Of a stretch of 9,928 nt of DNA, positions 1 to 5,835 are shown in pieces; the first letter of the stretch is position 1, and every line of letters starts with the position of its first letter. This DNA comes from Clostridia bacterium. GTDB lineage: Bacteria; Bacillota; Clostridia; Peptostreptococcales; Anaerovoracaceae. Both the position numbers and the translations under genes were made by a program. Where the stretch lies: the NCBI GenBank assembly GCA_900754805.1, contig CAAEEE010000246.1:1-9928 (forward strand), given 5' to 3'. The notes below the pieces were generated by a model, which was not told where the DNA came from, searched no databases, and saw only the letters and a program-made list of their open reading frames with translations.

Positions 1-407
1 GCTAATTTTAGAATCTTCTCGCATGCTTCTTCCGATGCAAAAGCTTGTATGATATCTACAGAACAGCGGATATAGCTTTCATACATCCGAAAGACAAACG
101 CGCTGTACGCATCGTCCGGCAGCAGCAGAACATATTCGGAAATGTTATGAACGATGTCTTTCCAATCAGCTTCGCTAAAATCCGGGATTTTCTTTCCTGC
201 TGCTATTTTTTTCAAGATCGCAAAGACTGCTATAGCCGCAGTCTTTGCTTTGTTTAACTCTTTTTCATCCTTTTTTATATCTGCCTTTGCCAAAAGCTGT
301 TGAATTCTTTCGATTTCTGTAATAGCAGCATCCAGTTTTTCTCCGAGTGGAGAATCCATTAACTTATCAATTATAAATGCATCTATTCGTATCTGATCAA
401 CTATCAT
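1..407 (-). CDS. Unrecognised helical protein, second gene of the membrane-hairpin operon (C-terminus cut by window edge)
   Basis: An open frame starts with ATG at 407-405 and stays open to the left edge, giving about 135 residues beginning MIVDQIRIDAFIIDKLMDSP. It is soluble-looking and mostly helical. Residues ~20-55 are charged and heptad-like (IERIQQLLAKADIKKDEKEL), followed by a short apolar helix (AAIAVFAILKKIAAG, ~57-71). A conserved-looking aromatic/acidic stretch comes next (DFSEADWKDIV, YVLLLPDDAYSAFVFRMYESYI). No catalytic motif is visible. The start lies one base after the stop of the upstream membrane-protein gene and no strong Shine-Dalgarno is present, so translational coupling is likely. 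The pairing suggests a partner or regulator of that protein. I do not recognise the family; function unknown. Confidence 0.8.
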   Translation of the reverse strand, partial: MIVDQIRIDAFIIDKLMDSPLGEKLDAAITEIERIQQLLAKADIKKDEKELNKAKTAAIAVFAILKKIAAGKKIPDFSEADWKDIVHNISEYVLLLPDDAYSAFVFRMYESYIRCSVDIIQAFASEEACEKILKL

Positions 408-408
408 T

Positions 409-1416
409 TTATTCTTCAACTGTAACGCAGAACATGGCTGCCATAGACTTTGTGTTGTTTACAAGCGCACCAAGCAGCATCTTTTCATCGTCCTCGAGTG
501 TCTGATAATCAGCCCCATAAAGATGTAACGCCTTCACATATTGTTCATTCAGACCGCAACGGATTTCTGAGGTTTCTTTCAGCACAGAATCAATTTTTGC
601 ATCCATTTCCCGTACACGCTCTGTGTTTTCTTTAATTGATTGGATTTCTTCATTCTTTTCTTTGTTCAGCTTTACTTTTTTAGTGGAAAGAACAAGAATT
701 GATGAGAGTAATGTGGCTCCGGCAATTGTCCATCCCAAAGGTCCCGCCATAGCCAGAAACGCACTTCCTGCTGCCATTCCCTGCCCACCGGCAGCAAGTG
801 CTCCGCCTCCAAGCCATGCGAGTGCGGCATTTGTTGCCGCAGCACCTGACAAAGAAGAAATTGCCGCGCCGGTCGAAGCAGTTCCGAATGTTGTCGCCAC
901 CCACATTGCAGCAGTCGGCGCCATAAACGCAACCGAGGCCCCCGCCGCCAGACCGGCACCGGCGCCTGCCGCAGCCATTCTGGCATCCATTAATTCACGC
1001 TCCGCAAAATCGCATGCTTCTGTAAACTTTTGTCTGTCCGAAGTGATCTGCTCAAAATCTGCGGCAAACGATTTTGGCTTATTTGCGATACTGTTTACAA
1101 GCCCCTCTACGAATGAAACAGAATCGACTGATCTGCTTCTCTCAACGAACAGTTTCACGCCCTTATCGTTCATAAGCGTATATGCATCGTTGTATTCTGT
1201 GATAGAATTTTCCAACATGCGGTCAAGTTCGGTCAGCTTTTCCGCAAGATCATCCTTTACATCAAGAATGGTGTCTTTCGCTTCGTTTGCCTTTGTCTTG
1301 ATTACTTCCGCAGTGCCTGTAACTTTGTCCTTTATCGCATCCGTATCAATGCTGCCCAAACCCTTTTGCGCGATTGCTTTTACTCCCTCAAAAGGCTTTC
1401 TCTTTTCCTGTGCCAT
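409..1416 (-). CDS. Unrecognised protein with central Gly/Ala-rich membrane hairpin between helical arms
   Basis: Encodes 335 aa. Two in-frame ATGs exist at 1422 and 1416; GGAGG at 1428-1424 sits 1 nt from the first but 7 nt from the second, so 1416 (MAQEKRKPFEG) is chosen. Residues ~5-145 are charged and helix-forming with Lys/Asp/Glu periodicity (apolipoprotein or coiled-coil like). Residues ~147-245 are a long Gly/Ala/Ser-rich hydrophobic block with small-xxx-small glycine-zipper spacing (AAGAGAGLAAG, SLSGAAATNAALAWLGGGAL, AMAGPLGWTIAGATLL), enough for two or more membrane passes. Residues ~246-290 are a second charged helix. There is no signal peptide. The layout resembles hairpin membrane-inserting or pore-forming proteins and the Gly-rich repeats of ISG12/IFI27-type proteins, but that is inference. 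It is the first gene of a two-gene unit with its own promoter. Confidence 0.85.
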   Translation of the reverse strand: MAQEKRKPFEGVKAIAQKGLGSIDTDAIKDKVTGTAEVIKTKANEAKDTILDVKDDLAEKLTELDRMLENSITEYNDAYTLMNDKGVKLFVERSRSVDSVSFVEGLVNSIANKPKSFAADFEQITSDRQKFTEACDFAERELMDARMAAAGAGAGLAAGASVAFMAPTAAMWVATTFGTASTGAAISSLSGAAATNAALAWLGGGALAAGGQGMAAGSAFLAMAGPLGWTIAGATLLSSILVLSTKKVKLNKEKNEEIQSIKENTERVREMDAKIDSVLKETSEIRCGLNEQYVKALHLYGADYQTLEDDEKMLLGALVNNTKSMAAMFCVTVEE

Positions 1417-1441
1417 ATTCATTCCTCCATTTTTTTAACTT

Positions 1442-1455
1442 CGCACTCCAGTGCG
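1442..1455. repeat. 14-bp dyad in the leader of the membrane-hairpin operon
   Basis: CGCACT-CC-AGTGCG is a perfect 6-bp inverted repeat with a 2-bp centre, about 25 bp upstream of the start codon. It lies inside the predicted transcript, so it could be an operator acting as a roadblock. The 2-nt centre makes a tight RNA hairpin less likely. Confidence 0.5.
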
Positions 1456-1474
1456 TCCTAATACCACTTGTTTT

Positions 1475-1484
1475 TTTCGCGAAA
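1475..1484. repeat. 10-bp palindrome TTTCGCGAAA
   Basis: A perfect palindrome in the same leader, embedded between T-rich runs (seven T before the CGCG core, six T shortly after). It could be a regulator binding site; the regulator is unknown. Confidence 0.35.
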
Positions 1485-1555
1485 CCTTTTTTAGACCGGA
1501 TCATGCAAGGCGGTATATGTCGAATCTTTTCGTCCAGACTAAATCATGTGCTTTT

Positions 1556-1584
1556 ATTATAGTCGCAAAAAGAGAAAACATCAA
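1556..1584 (-). promoter_or_regulatory. Sigma-A-type promoter of the membrane-hairpin operon
   Basis: On the minus strand, TTGATG (1584-1579) is followed after exactly 17 bp by a perfect TATAAT (1561-1556). Transcription would start near 1549, giving a leader of roughly 130 nt before the ATG at 1416. Confidence 0.75.
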
Positions 1585-1630
1585 CGAACAAAAATTTTTC
1601 ACATGAACAGAAATCATGCGGAGGACTGAC

Positions 1631-1669
1631 ATGAAAAAAGTTTTAGAATTGGATGAAAATATCGCTTAA
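1631..1669 (+). other. 12-codon ORF with good ribosome binding site, possible gene remnant
   Basis: ATG at 1631 reads MKKVLELDENIA then TAA. GGAGG at 1620-1624 precedes it by 6 nt, an ideal spacing. No convincing plus-strand promoter was seen upstream. It may be a very small peptide gene or leader, or the surviving 5' end of a deleted gene. It lies in the otherwise gene-free stretch 1423-1747. Confidence 0.2.
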
Positions 1670-1679
1670 GAGATTTCAT

Positions 1680-1752
1680 GCTAGGCATAAAGCGTTTCAG
1701 CAAGCTAAAAAATCGATCGAAAAAGTCTCCTAAAAGACGTTGAGCGCCTAGC
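1680..1752. repeat. 7-bp inverted repeat flanking the 3' end of the zinc operon
   Basis: GCTAGGC at 1680-1686 and GCCTAGC at 1746-1752 are exact inverted copies separated by 59 bp. The right arm covers the TAG stop of the terminal lipoprotein gene. It could form the base of a larger 3' structure enclosing the terminator at 1720-1738, or be chance. Confidence 0.3.
1720..1738 (-). terminator. Weak Rho-independent terminator of the zinc operon
   Basis: On the minus strand, downstream of the lipoprotein stop, GUCUU-UUAG-GAGAC forms a short stem (4 Watson-Crick pairs plus U-G) directly followed by five U (plus-strand A-run 1720-1724). Position and U-tract fit a terminator, but the stem is short. 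Confidence 0.4.
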
Positions 1753-2299
1753 TACGCGGTATGGTTTCATCCACAATCGCGGCGTCCACAAGCCTGCAGT
1801 ACTGAAATCCGTCTTCTTCATACATTTCAAGGGTGCCGGTAACTGTGATCTCCGTGTACGGCTCCGGATAATCGTCCGGATAAGTATGCTCGCCGGCCAG
1901 AACAAATTCCAGCCCCTGTGAGCAGCAAGCCATCGCATCTGCGATCATGCAGGCAAAATATTGATCTTTTGTGTCAGGGTTCTCGTAATACGCGAACTGC
2001 CCCTCCATTTTAACGGTTTTGCCGATATAGTCCTCTGGGTTGTATATTAGATGATAGACCTCGGAATATACCATGGTGCTGCTTAGTTTCGTAAGATCAA
2101 CATCAACAAGGTCCGAACCTTGCGTCGGTTCAGCGGCTGCCTCCGGAGGAGTTTCTTCTGCTGACTGCGCTTGTGATGCCGCAGGATCTGATGCCGAAGC
2201 ATCCGTTAGATCCCCTGACGTTGTGTTTTTTTCACTTCCGCAGGCTGCCAGAGAGCCCAACATCAGAAGCATCCATAGTACGCAAAGCAGTTTTTTCAT
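1748..2299 (-). CDS. Lipoprotein with Cys-rich OB-like domain, last gene of the zinc operon
   Basis: Encodes 183 aa from ATG 2299. GGAGG lies 9 nt upstream, and the ATG overlaps the znuB stop as ATGA, so translation is coupled. A type II signal peptide ends in lipobox LAAC with Cys20. A Ser/Ala/Pro/Glu-rich linker (~21-68) follows, then a globular domain (~70-183) with an NPEDYIGKTVKMEGQF strand motif and a FACMIADAMACCSQGLEF segment carrying Cys117, Cys125 and Cys126. Cys168 comes later. The domain recalls the C-terminal part of YcgQ/DUF1980-type proteins, which have a similar Cys-containing DAxxCC-like element and occur near zinc-stress genes; that similarity is from memory. Likely role (inference): outer-face metal binding or delivery to the ZnuABC importer. 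A longer in-frame start at 2428 exists but lies inside znuB and lacks a signal peptide. Confidence 0.85.
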   Translation of the reverse strand: MKKLLCVLWMLLMLGSLAACGSEKNTTSGDLTDASASDPAASQAQSAEETPPEAAAEPTQGSDLVDVDLTKLSSTMVYSEVYHLIYNPEDYIGKTVKMEGQFAYYENPDTKDQYFACMIADAMACCSQGLEFVLAGEHTYPDDYPEPYTEITVTGTLEMYEEDGFQYCRLVDAAIVDETIPRS

Positions 2300-3150
2300 T
2301 TTCTCACACCTCCCATCACCTTGCCCGCCAGATGCGACAGACCAAAAGCGCCAATCTGAACGGCAACGATGGTCGAGCCAACCGGCGTACTGGCCAGAAC
2401 CGACACCAAAATGCCAACCAGCGCACACAAAACCGAAAGCACCGCCGCGCAGATCGTGACGCTGCGAAAGCTTTTGAACATCCGCATCGCGGACAGTGCC
2501 GGAAAGATCACCAGTGCGGAGATCAGCAGCGAGCCGACGAGATTCATCGCTAACACGATGATGACCGCAACAATGATCGCGATCAGAAGGTTGTATCGTC
2601 CTGCTTTCGTCCCGGTCGCCCTCGCAAAATCCTCGTCAAAGGTCACAGCGAAAATTTTATTGTAAAACAGGATAAACGCTGCCGCAACAAGTGCCGACAT
2701 TCCGACACACAGCCACACCTCTGCAAGGGACAGTGTCAAGATGGAAGTCGAGCCGAACAGCGTGCTGCACACATCGCCCGAAAGATTCGCCGAGGCAGAA
2801 AAAATATTCATCAGCAGATAGCCGATAGCCAGTGCGCCTACTGAAATCATGGCAACCGCGGCGTCGCCCTTGATCTTCGTGTTCTGCCCGGTACGCAGAA
2901 GCAGTACTGCGCTGACAATCGTAATCACCATAACCAGCGGCATTTCATTGCTGATTTGCAGCACAGCAGCAATCGCCATCGCCCCGAACGCCACATGGGA
3001 AAGTCCGTCCCCAATGAAAGAAAAACGTTTCAGCACCAGCGTCACTCCCAAAAGTGACGAGCAAAAAGCGATCAGCACGCCGGCAATGAGCGCATAACGG
3101 ACAAAGGGATATTCCCAATAGAGGATCAGATTTTGCAAAATTGCTGTCAT
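2296..3150 (-). CDS. znuB: Zinc ABC transporter permease (ABC-3 family)
   Basis: Encodes 284 aa, usual for the family. A polytopic membrane protein with about eight or nine hydrophobic helices throughout. The N-terminus has the ABC-3 hallmark of a first helix followed by LGVTLVLKRFSFIGDGLSHVAFG (residues ~34-56), matching ZnuB/MntB/AdcB permeases. It forms the membrane channel of the importer that receives metal from ZnuA and is powered by ZnuC. Its ATG overlaps the znuC stop by ATGA and its own stop overlaps the next ATG the same way. Metal specificity (zinc rather than manganese) is inferred from the neighbouring His-rich binding protein and Fur-type regulator. Confidence 0.93.
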   Translation of the reverse strand: MTAILQNLILYWEYPFVRYALIAGVLIAFCSSLLGVTLVLKRFSFIGDGLSHVAFGAMAIAAVLQISNEMPLVMVITIVSAVLLLRTGQNTKIKGDAAVAMISVGALAIGYLLMNIFSASANLSGDVCSTLFGSTSILTLSLAEVWLCVGMSALVAAAFILFYNKIFAVTFDEDFARATGTKAGRYNLLIAIIVAVIIVLAMNLVGSLLISALVIFPALSAMRMFKSFRSVTICAAVLSVLCALVGILVSVLASTPVGSTIVAVQIGAFGLSHLAGKVMGGVRK

Positions 3151-3860
3151 TGCAGATCACCGCCTTTCTCTTCGGCAAACTGCCTGCCCTGCGGACTGCT
3201 AAGATATTCCGCCTTTGTGCCGAAAAATACAGTATCGCCGATATGCAGAATATGGCTGGCATATTTGACTGCGGCGGCAATATCGTGCGAGATCATCATG
3301 ACGGTGATCCCGTCCTCACGGTTAAGCTTTTCGATCAGCGCATACATTTCGGCTGTTACCTTAGGATCCAGTCCGGAAACGGGCTCATCCAGGAGGAGCA
3401 TCTTTTGCGTGGCACACAGCGCACGGGCAAGCAATACCCGCTGCTGCTGTCCGCCGGACAGCTCCCGATAGCAGCGACTTGCAAGCTGCGTAATCTGCAT
3501 CTTCTCCATTGCTTCTGCCATAAGTTGTTTTTCCTCTTTGTTATAAAAAGGACGGCTGCCGCAGCGTCCCTGGCACCCGGAGAGAACGATTTCTCTCACG
3601 GATGCAGGGAAGTCTTTTTGCACGACAGTCTGCTGCGGCAGGTAGCCGATCTCATTTTTTCTCAGCCCGTCACCCGTCAAAATTCTGCCGCTGACAGGCG
3701 GCTGTAAGCCGAGAATTGTTTTCATAAGGGTACTCTTGCCGGAACCGTTTTCTCCTACGATGCAGAGATAATCACCTGCAAAGACTTCAAAACTGAGTTC
3801 TTGCAGAACGGCCTTCCCGTCATAGCCGACACAGAGATTTTGACAAGTGAGCTGAGCCAT
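3147..3860 (-). CDS. znuC: Zinc ABC transporter ATP-binding protein
   Basis: Encodes 237 aa. All ABC ATPase motifs are present in order: Walker A GENGSGKST (~37-45), Q-loop IGYLPQQ, signature LSGGQQQR, Walker B LLLDEP with D-loop SGLDP, and the switch His in MISHD. The short length and QQ at the Q-loop fit the metal-transport subfamily. It hydrolyses ATP on the cytoplasmic face to drive ZnuB. GGAGG at 3872-3868 lies 7 nt before the ATG and abuts the znuA stop, with a 12-bp gap between the genes. The stop overlaps the znuB start. Confidence 0.95.
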   Translation of the reverse strand: MAQLTCQNLCVGYDGKAVLQELSFEVFAGDYLCIVGENGSGKSTLMKTILGLQPPVSGRILTGDGLRKNEIGYLPQQTVVQKDFPASVREIVLSGCQGRCGSRPFYNKEEKQLMAEAMEKMQITQLASRCYRELSGGQQQRVLLARALCATQKMLLLDEPVSGLDPKVTAEMYALIEKLNREDGITVMMISHDIAAAVKYASHILHIGDTVFFGTKAEYLSSPQGRQFAEEKGGDLQ

Positions 3861-3872
3861 GATCTTACCTCC

Positions 3873-4886
3873 TTAAGCCAGAGCTTCTTTCAGCACTGCA
3901 AGATTTTTTTCCATCACAGAGAAATAGGTCGTGCCGCTTGCCACATCCTTTGAAGTCGTGGACTGCATGGAATCCATCGTTAGAATCTTTTGGCTTTTTG
4001 GGGCGGTGTTTTTCACGATCGTTTCCGCGATCTTGTGATTCTTGCCCTCAATGGTCAGCACACAAGGCAGCTTTAATTCATCCACCTTCTTGGCGAGGAA
4101 CGAAATGGTTTCAAAGCTGGCTTCCGTTTCAGCGGAGCAGCCAACGAAAGCGGCATAGTAGTTCAGACCGTAGTCGTCCACCAGATAGCGGAACGGGAAA
4201 CGGTCGCCGAACAGAACGGTCTTGCGTGCCGCGTTGTCTACAGCCGTTTGATACTCTGCATCAAGAGCGGACAGCTTTTTCACATACGCATCGGCATTCG
4301 CAGCATAGGCGTCCTTGTTACCAGAATCCACTTCCTGCAAAGCATTGGAAATCGTGCCGACCAGCACTTCGGCGTTCTTCAGAGACAGCCATACGTGCTC
4401 GTCAGCTTCCTCTTCGTGCTCATGCACTTCGCCTTCTTCGTGCTCTTCGCCATCTTCGTGTTCATGCTCTTCCTCCTGCATGCCCTCAACCACTTCTTCG
4501 TTCTTGACCTTGTCGCCCAATACCTCCAGCAGGTTGACGACCTTCATATCTTTGTTCGTCGCGTTTTTCAGCGCATCCTCGACCCAGCCGTCGGACTCGC
4601 CGCCTACATAGATAAACAGGTCACAATCGGAAATTTTAACAATATCATCTGCGGTTGGCTGGTAGCTGTGCAGATCAACTCCGTTATCCAGCAGCATCGT
4701 GACATCAGCGTTGTCAGCCTTATCGCCGAGGATTTGCCTGACCCAGTCGTATTCAGGAAAAATCGTGGTGACAATGCTCAGTTTGTCAGTTGTATCCGTC
4801 GTATCGTCATCCTTCTGCTTTCCGCAGCCGGCAAGCATACCGGCCGTCATCAAAAGCACAAGCAGCAGTGCAATTATCTTTTTCAT
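3873..4886 (-). CDS. znuA: Zinc-binding lipoprotein of the ZnuABC importer
   Basis: Encodes 337 aa from ATG 4886; GGAGGT lies 10 nt upstream. An in-frame start 48 bp earlier would add residues in front of a normal signal peptide, so it is rejected. Lipobox LAGC places the lipid-anchored Cys at 21. The cluster A-1 metal-binding fold is recognisable: IVTTIFPEYDWV (~38-49), GVDLHSYQPTADD with metal ligand His73, a His/Glu-rich loop at ~138-164 (six His), and DEHVWLSLKNA with His164. The position that is usually His in the third ligand motif reads FGDRFPFRYL (Asp228), as in a Clostridia-type subgroup I recall; a Glu/His pair occurs later in IEGKNH (280-284). It captures extracellular zinc and passes it to ZnuB. 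It is first in the tight znuA-znuC-znuB-lipoprotein group. Confidence 0.93.
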   Translation of the reverse strand: MKKIIALLLVLLMTAGMLAGCGKQKDDDTTDTTDKLSIVTTIFPEYDWVRQILGDKADNADVTMLLDNGVDLHSYQPTADDIVKISDCDLFIYVGGESDGWVEDALKNATNKDMKVVNLLEVLGDKVKNEEVVEGMQEEEHEHEDGEEHEEGEVHEHEEEADEHVWLSLKNAEVLVGTISNALQEVDSGNKDAYAANADAYVKKLSALDAEYQTAVDNAARKTVLFGDRFPFRYLVDDYGLNYYAAFVGCSAETEASFETISFLAKKVDELKLPCVLTIEGKNHKIAETIVKNTAPKSQKILTMDSMQSTTSKDVASGTTYFSVMEKNLAVLKEALA

Positions 4887-4924
4887 CGTCTTTGTTACCT
4901 CCAAAATGATCATAAAACTGAAAA

Positions 4925-4999
4925 ATAGGCGCAAAAATACAAGGGCAGCGGCCAGCGCCGAAAAAGCCTATCCGAAACAGATAGGCTCATGCCCTTGTA
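4925..4999 (-). ncRNA. Structured leader / intergenic RNA before znuA
   Basis: Between the small Cys-rich gene and znuA, a perfect 10-bp outer stem (4938-4947 with 4990-4999, arm TACAAGGGCA) encloses two hairpins. One is CGGC-CAGC-GCCG (4949-4960) and the other an 8-bp stem AGCCTATC/GATAGGCT (4965-4972 with 4980-4987) with a 7-nt loop, together a three-way junction. A run of five U follows the outer stem in the minus-strand RNA. A further copy of ATAGGC (4925-4930) could compete for the inner arm 4966-4971. It may be a terminator, attenuator or mRNA-stability element; no known riboswitch was recognised. Confidence 0.55.
4961..4987 (-). terminator. Rho-independent terminator between the zur pair and znuA
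   Basis: In the minus-strand RNA, AGCCUAUC-UGUUUCG-GAUAGGCU is a perfect 8-bp hairpin directly followed by a U run (plus A4961-4964). It would end, fully or partly, transcripts from the zur promoter before znuA. If znuABC has no promoter of its own it would act as an attenuator. Confidence 0.65.
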
Positions 5000-5012
5000 A
5001 ATGTCCTCATTT

Positions 5013-5306
5013 TTAATTTGTCAATTTCACCTTGAGGGAAACCAAAGTATTCCTTGGAATGACATCTGCACAGGCAAAACTCCCCCTGCACAGCATATAG
5101 CTAAACACCGCAGGAAAGGCTGCGATGCATACAGCAAGCGAAAAGGTCTTCAGAAGGTTTTGGCAGACGGCAATCTGAGCGCAGATCGGGCAGTTTTCAC
5201 CTGCGCAGTCGTGATCCGCTTCTGTGGCGATAAAAGCGGCAGAAAAGAGCAGAACAAGCAAAATCGTCACAGCAAGAAATGCTGCGATTCTCTTTTTCTT
5301 TTCCAT
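5013..5306 (-). CDS. Small two-TM protein with Cys-rich extracytoplasmic loop, in the zur operon
   Basis: Encodes 97 aa from ATG 5306. A GAGGGG site overlapping the zur stop lies 11 nt upstream; the longer in-frame start at 5375 would overlap the regulator and is rejected. Residues 7-27 are a transmembrane helix or uncleaved signal anchor. A short loop follows with the motif DHDC-x4-C-x2-C-x5-C (His32, Cys34, Cys39, Cys42, Cys48), and a second hydrophobic helix spans about 52-72. The tail has Cys73 and Cys79 and ends polar. The Cys/His loop looks able to bind metal. It sits 16 bp after zur and upstream of znuABC, so a role in zinc sensing or uptake is likely (inference). The family is not named; similar short proteins next to Clostridia zinc regulators are recalled but not verified. 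Confidence 0.75.
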   Translation of the reverse strand: MEKKKRIAAFLAVTILLVLLFSAAFIATEADHDCAGENCPICAQIAVCQNLLKTFSLAVCIAAFPAVFSYMLCRGSFACADVIPRNTLVSLKVKLTN

Positions 5307-5322
5307 CCTGCTCACCACCCCT

Positions 5323-5715
5323 CTATTTTCTGCAATCGGCACAAACGCCGTACAGGATCGTTTCCGATTTATCAATCTGAAAGCCAGTGCTTTCTAATGT
5401 TCCGCGAATCAGATGCGTCGCTTCCTGCTGTCCTAAATGAATACTCTTTCCGCAGATGCGGCAGGCCAGGTGCAGGCTGTCTTTGCATTCTTCTGACGCA
5501 ATATATTGGTAAAAGACTTCCCTTGTCCCTTCCCGCACGCTGCGTTTGAGAAGTCCTTCTTCTTCCAAAGCGGAGATGTTGCGGTAAACAGCACTGATGC
5601 TGATCTGATCCGCTGCCAGATCTTCGGCAATCTGCCGCGCGCTTATTTGCTCGTCTGTATGCTTAGAAAGATATTCCAAAAGCCGCTTGCGCTGCCGCGT
5701 CAGATATTTTGCCAT
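5323..5715 (-). CDS. zur: Fur-family metal-dependent repressor, probably Zur
   Basis: Encodes 130 aa. The N-terminal winged helix has a recognition helix near SAVYRNISALEEEGLL (~41-56), typical of Fur/PerR/Zur. The C-terminal dimerisation part has the two structural-zinc CxxC pairs, Cys85/Cys88 (CRIC) and Cys125/Cys128 (CADC), plus His82, His93, His101 and Cys77 as possible sensory ligands. The usual HHH run before the first CxxC is reduced to DSLH. GGAGG lies 8 nt before the ATG. Its promoter is flanked by two Fur-type dyads, so autoregulation is expected. The downstream znuABC genes argue for Zur. The divergently regulated-looking rubrerythrin upstream leaves PerR as an alternative. Confidence 0.85.
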   Translation of the reverse strand: MAKYLTRQRKRLLEYLSKHTDEQISARQIAEDLAADQISISAVYRNISALEEEGLLKRSVREGTREVFYQYIASEECKDSLHLACRICGKSIHLGQQEATHLIRGTLESTGFQIDKSETILYGVCADCRK

Positions 5716-5728
5716 CCGCTATGCCTCC

Positions 5729-5751
5729 AATTTGCAATCTATTCGCAAATT
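5729..5751. promoter_or_regulatory. Fur/Zur-type operator 1, at the start of zur transcription
   Basis: The outer arms AATTTGC (5729-5735) and GCAAATT (5745-5751) are perfect inverted repeats. The core is a 7-1-7 dyad TGCAATC-T-ATTCGCA (5733-5747). It directly abuts the -10 box, so bound protein would block transcription start. Confidence 0.7.
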
Positions 5752-5781
5752 ATTATACCGCACCATAATCCTCTTTGTCAA
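5752..5781 (-). promoter_or_regulatory. zur promoter
   Basis: On the minus strand TTGACA (5781-5776) and TATAAT (5757-5752) are both perfect consensus with an 18-bp spacer. The leader is about 30 nt. Confidence 0.85.
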
Positions 5782-5802
5782 TATGCGAATTAGTCGCAAA
5801 TT
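5780..5802. promoter_or_regulatory. Fur/Zur-type operator 2, overlapping the -35 box of zur
   Basis: It has the same layout as operator 1: AATATGC (5780-5786) and GCAAATT (5796-5802) around a 9-bp centre, core TGCGAAT-T-AGTCGCA (5784-5798). Shared half-site TGCGAAT. The two centres are 51 bp apart, and the sites bracket the promoter. Confidence 0.7.
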
Positions 5803-5835
5803 CTTTTTCCTTGCATCGAAAAAAAGTTCTTCCTT

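Noticed and set aside
45..257. Plus-strand 70-codon open frame at the left edge
   Set aside because: It lies opposite the partial helical-protein gene that is coupled to its upstream neighbour; no ribosome binding site or coding character.
672..986. Minus-strand open frame rich in Arg/Trp within the membrane-hairpin gene
   Set aside because: Out-of-frame shadow of the Gly/Ala region; composition is typical of misread codons.
623..1438. Long plus-strand open frame (271 codons) opposite the membrane-hairpin gene
   Set aside because: It is the antisense of a Gly/Ala-rich gene, which yields long Ala/Pro/Ser-rich shadow frames. It has no convincing ribosome binding site or family features, while the minus-strand gene has a promoter and GGAGG.
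4907..4914. Palindrome ATGATCAT just upstream of znuA as a Zur box
   Set aside because: It does not share the TGCGAAT half-site of the two zur dyads and is a short AT-rich palindrome likely to occur by chance.
4248..4928. Plus-strand open frame with apparent hydrophobic stretches opposite znuA
   Set aside because: It is the antisense of the His/Glu-rich loop and signal peptide of znuA; no start signal.
5803..5835. Terminator after rubrerythrin (AAAAG...CTTTT followed by T-run on the minus strand)
   Set aside because: The stem is only about five mostly A-U pairs; too weak to support as a terminator.
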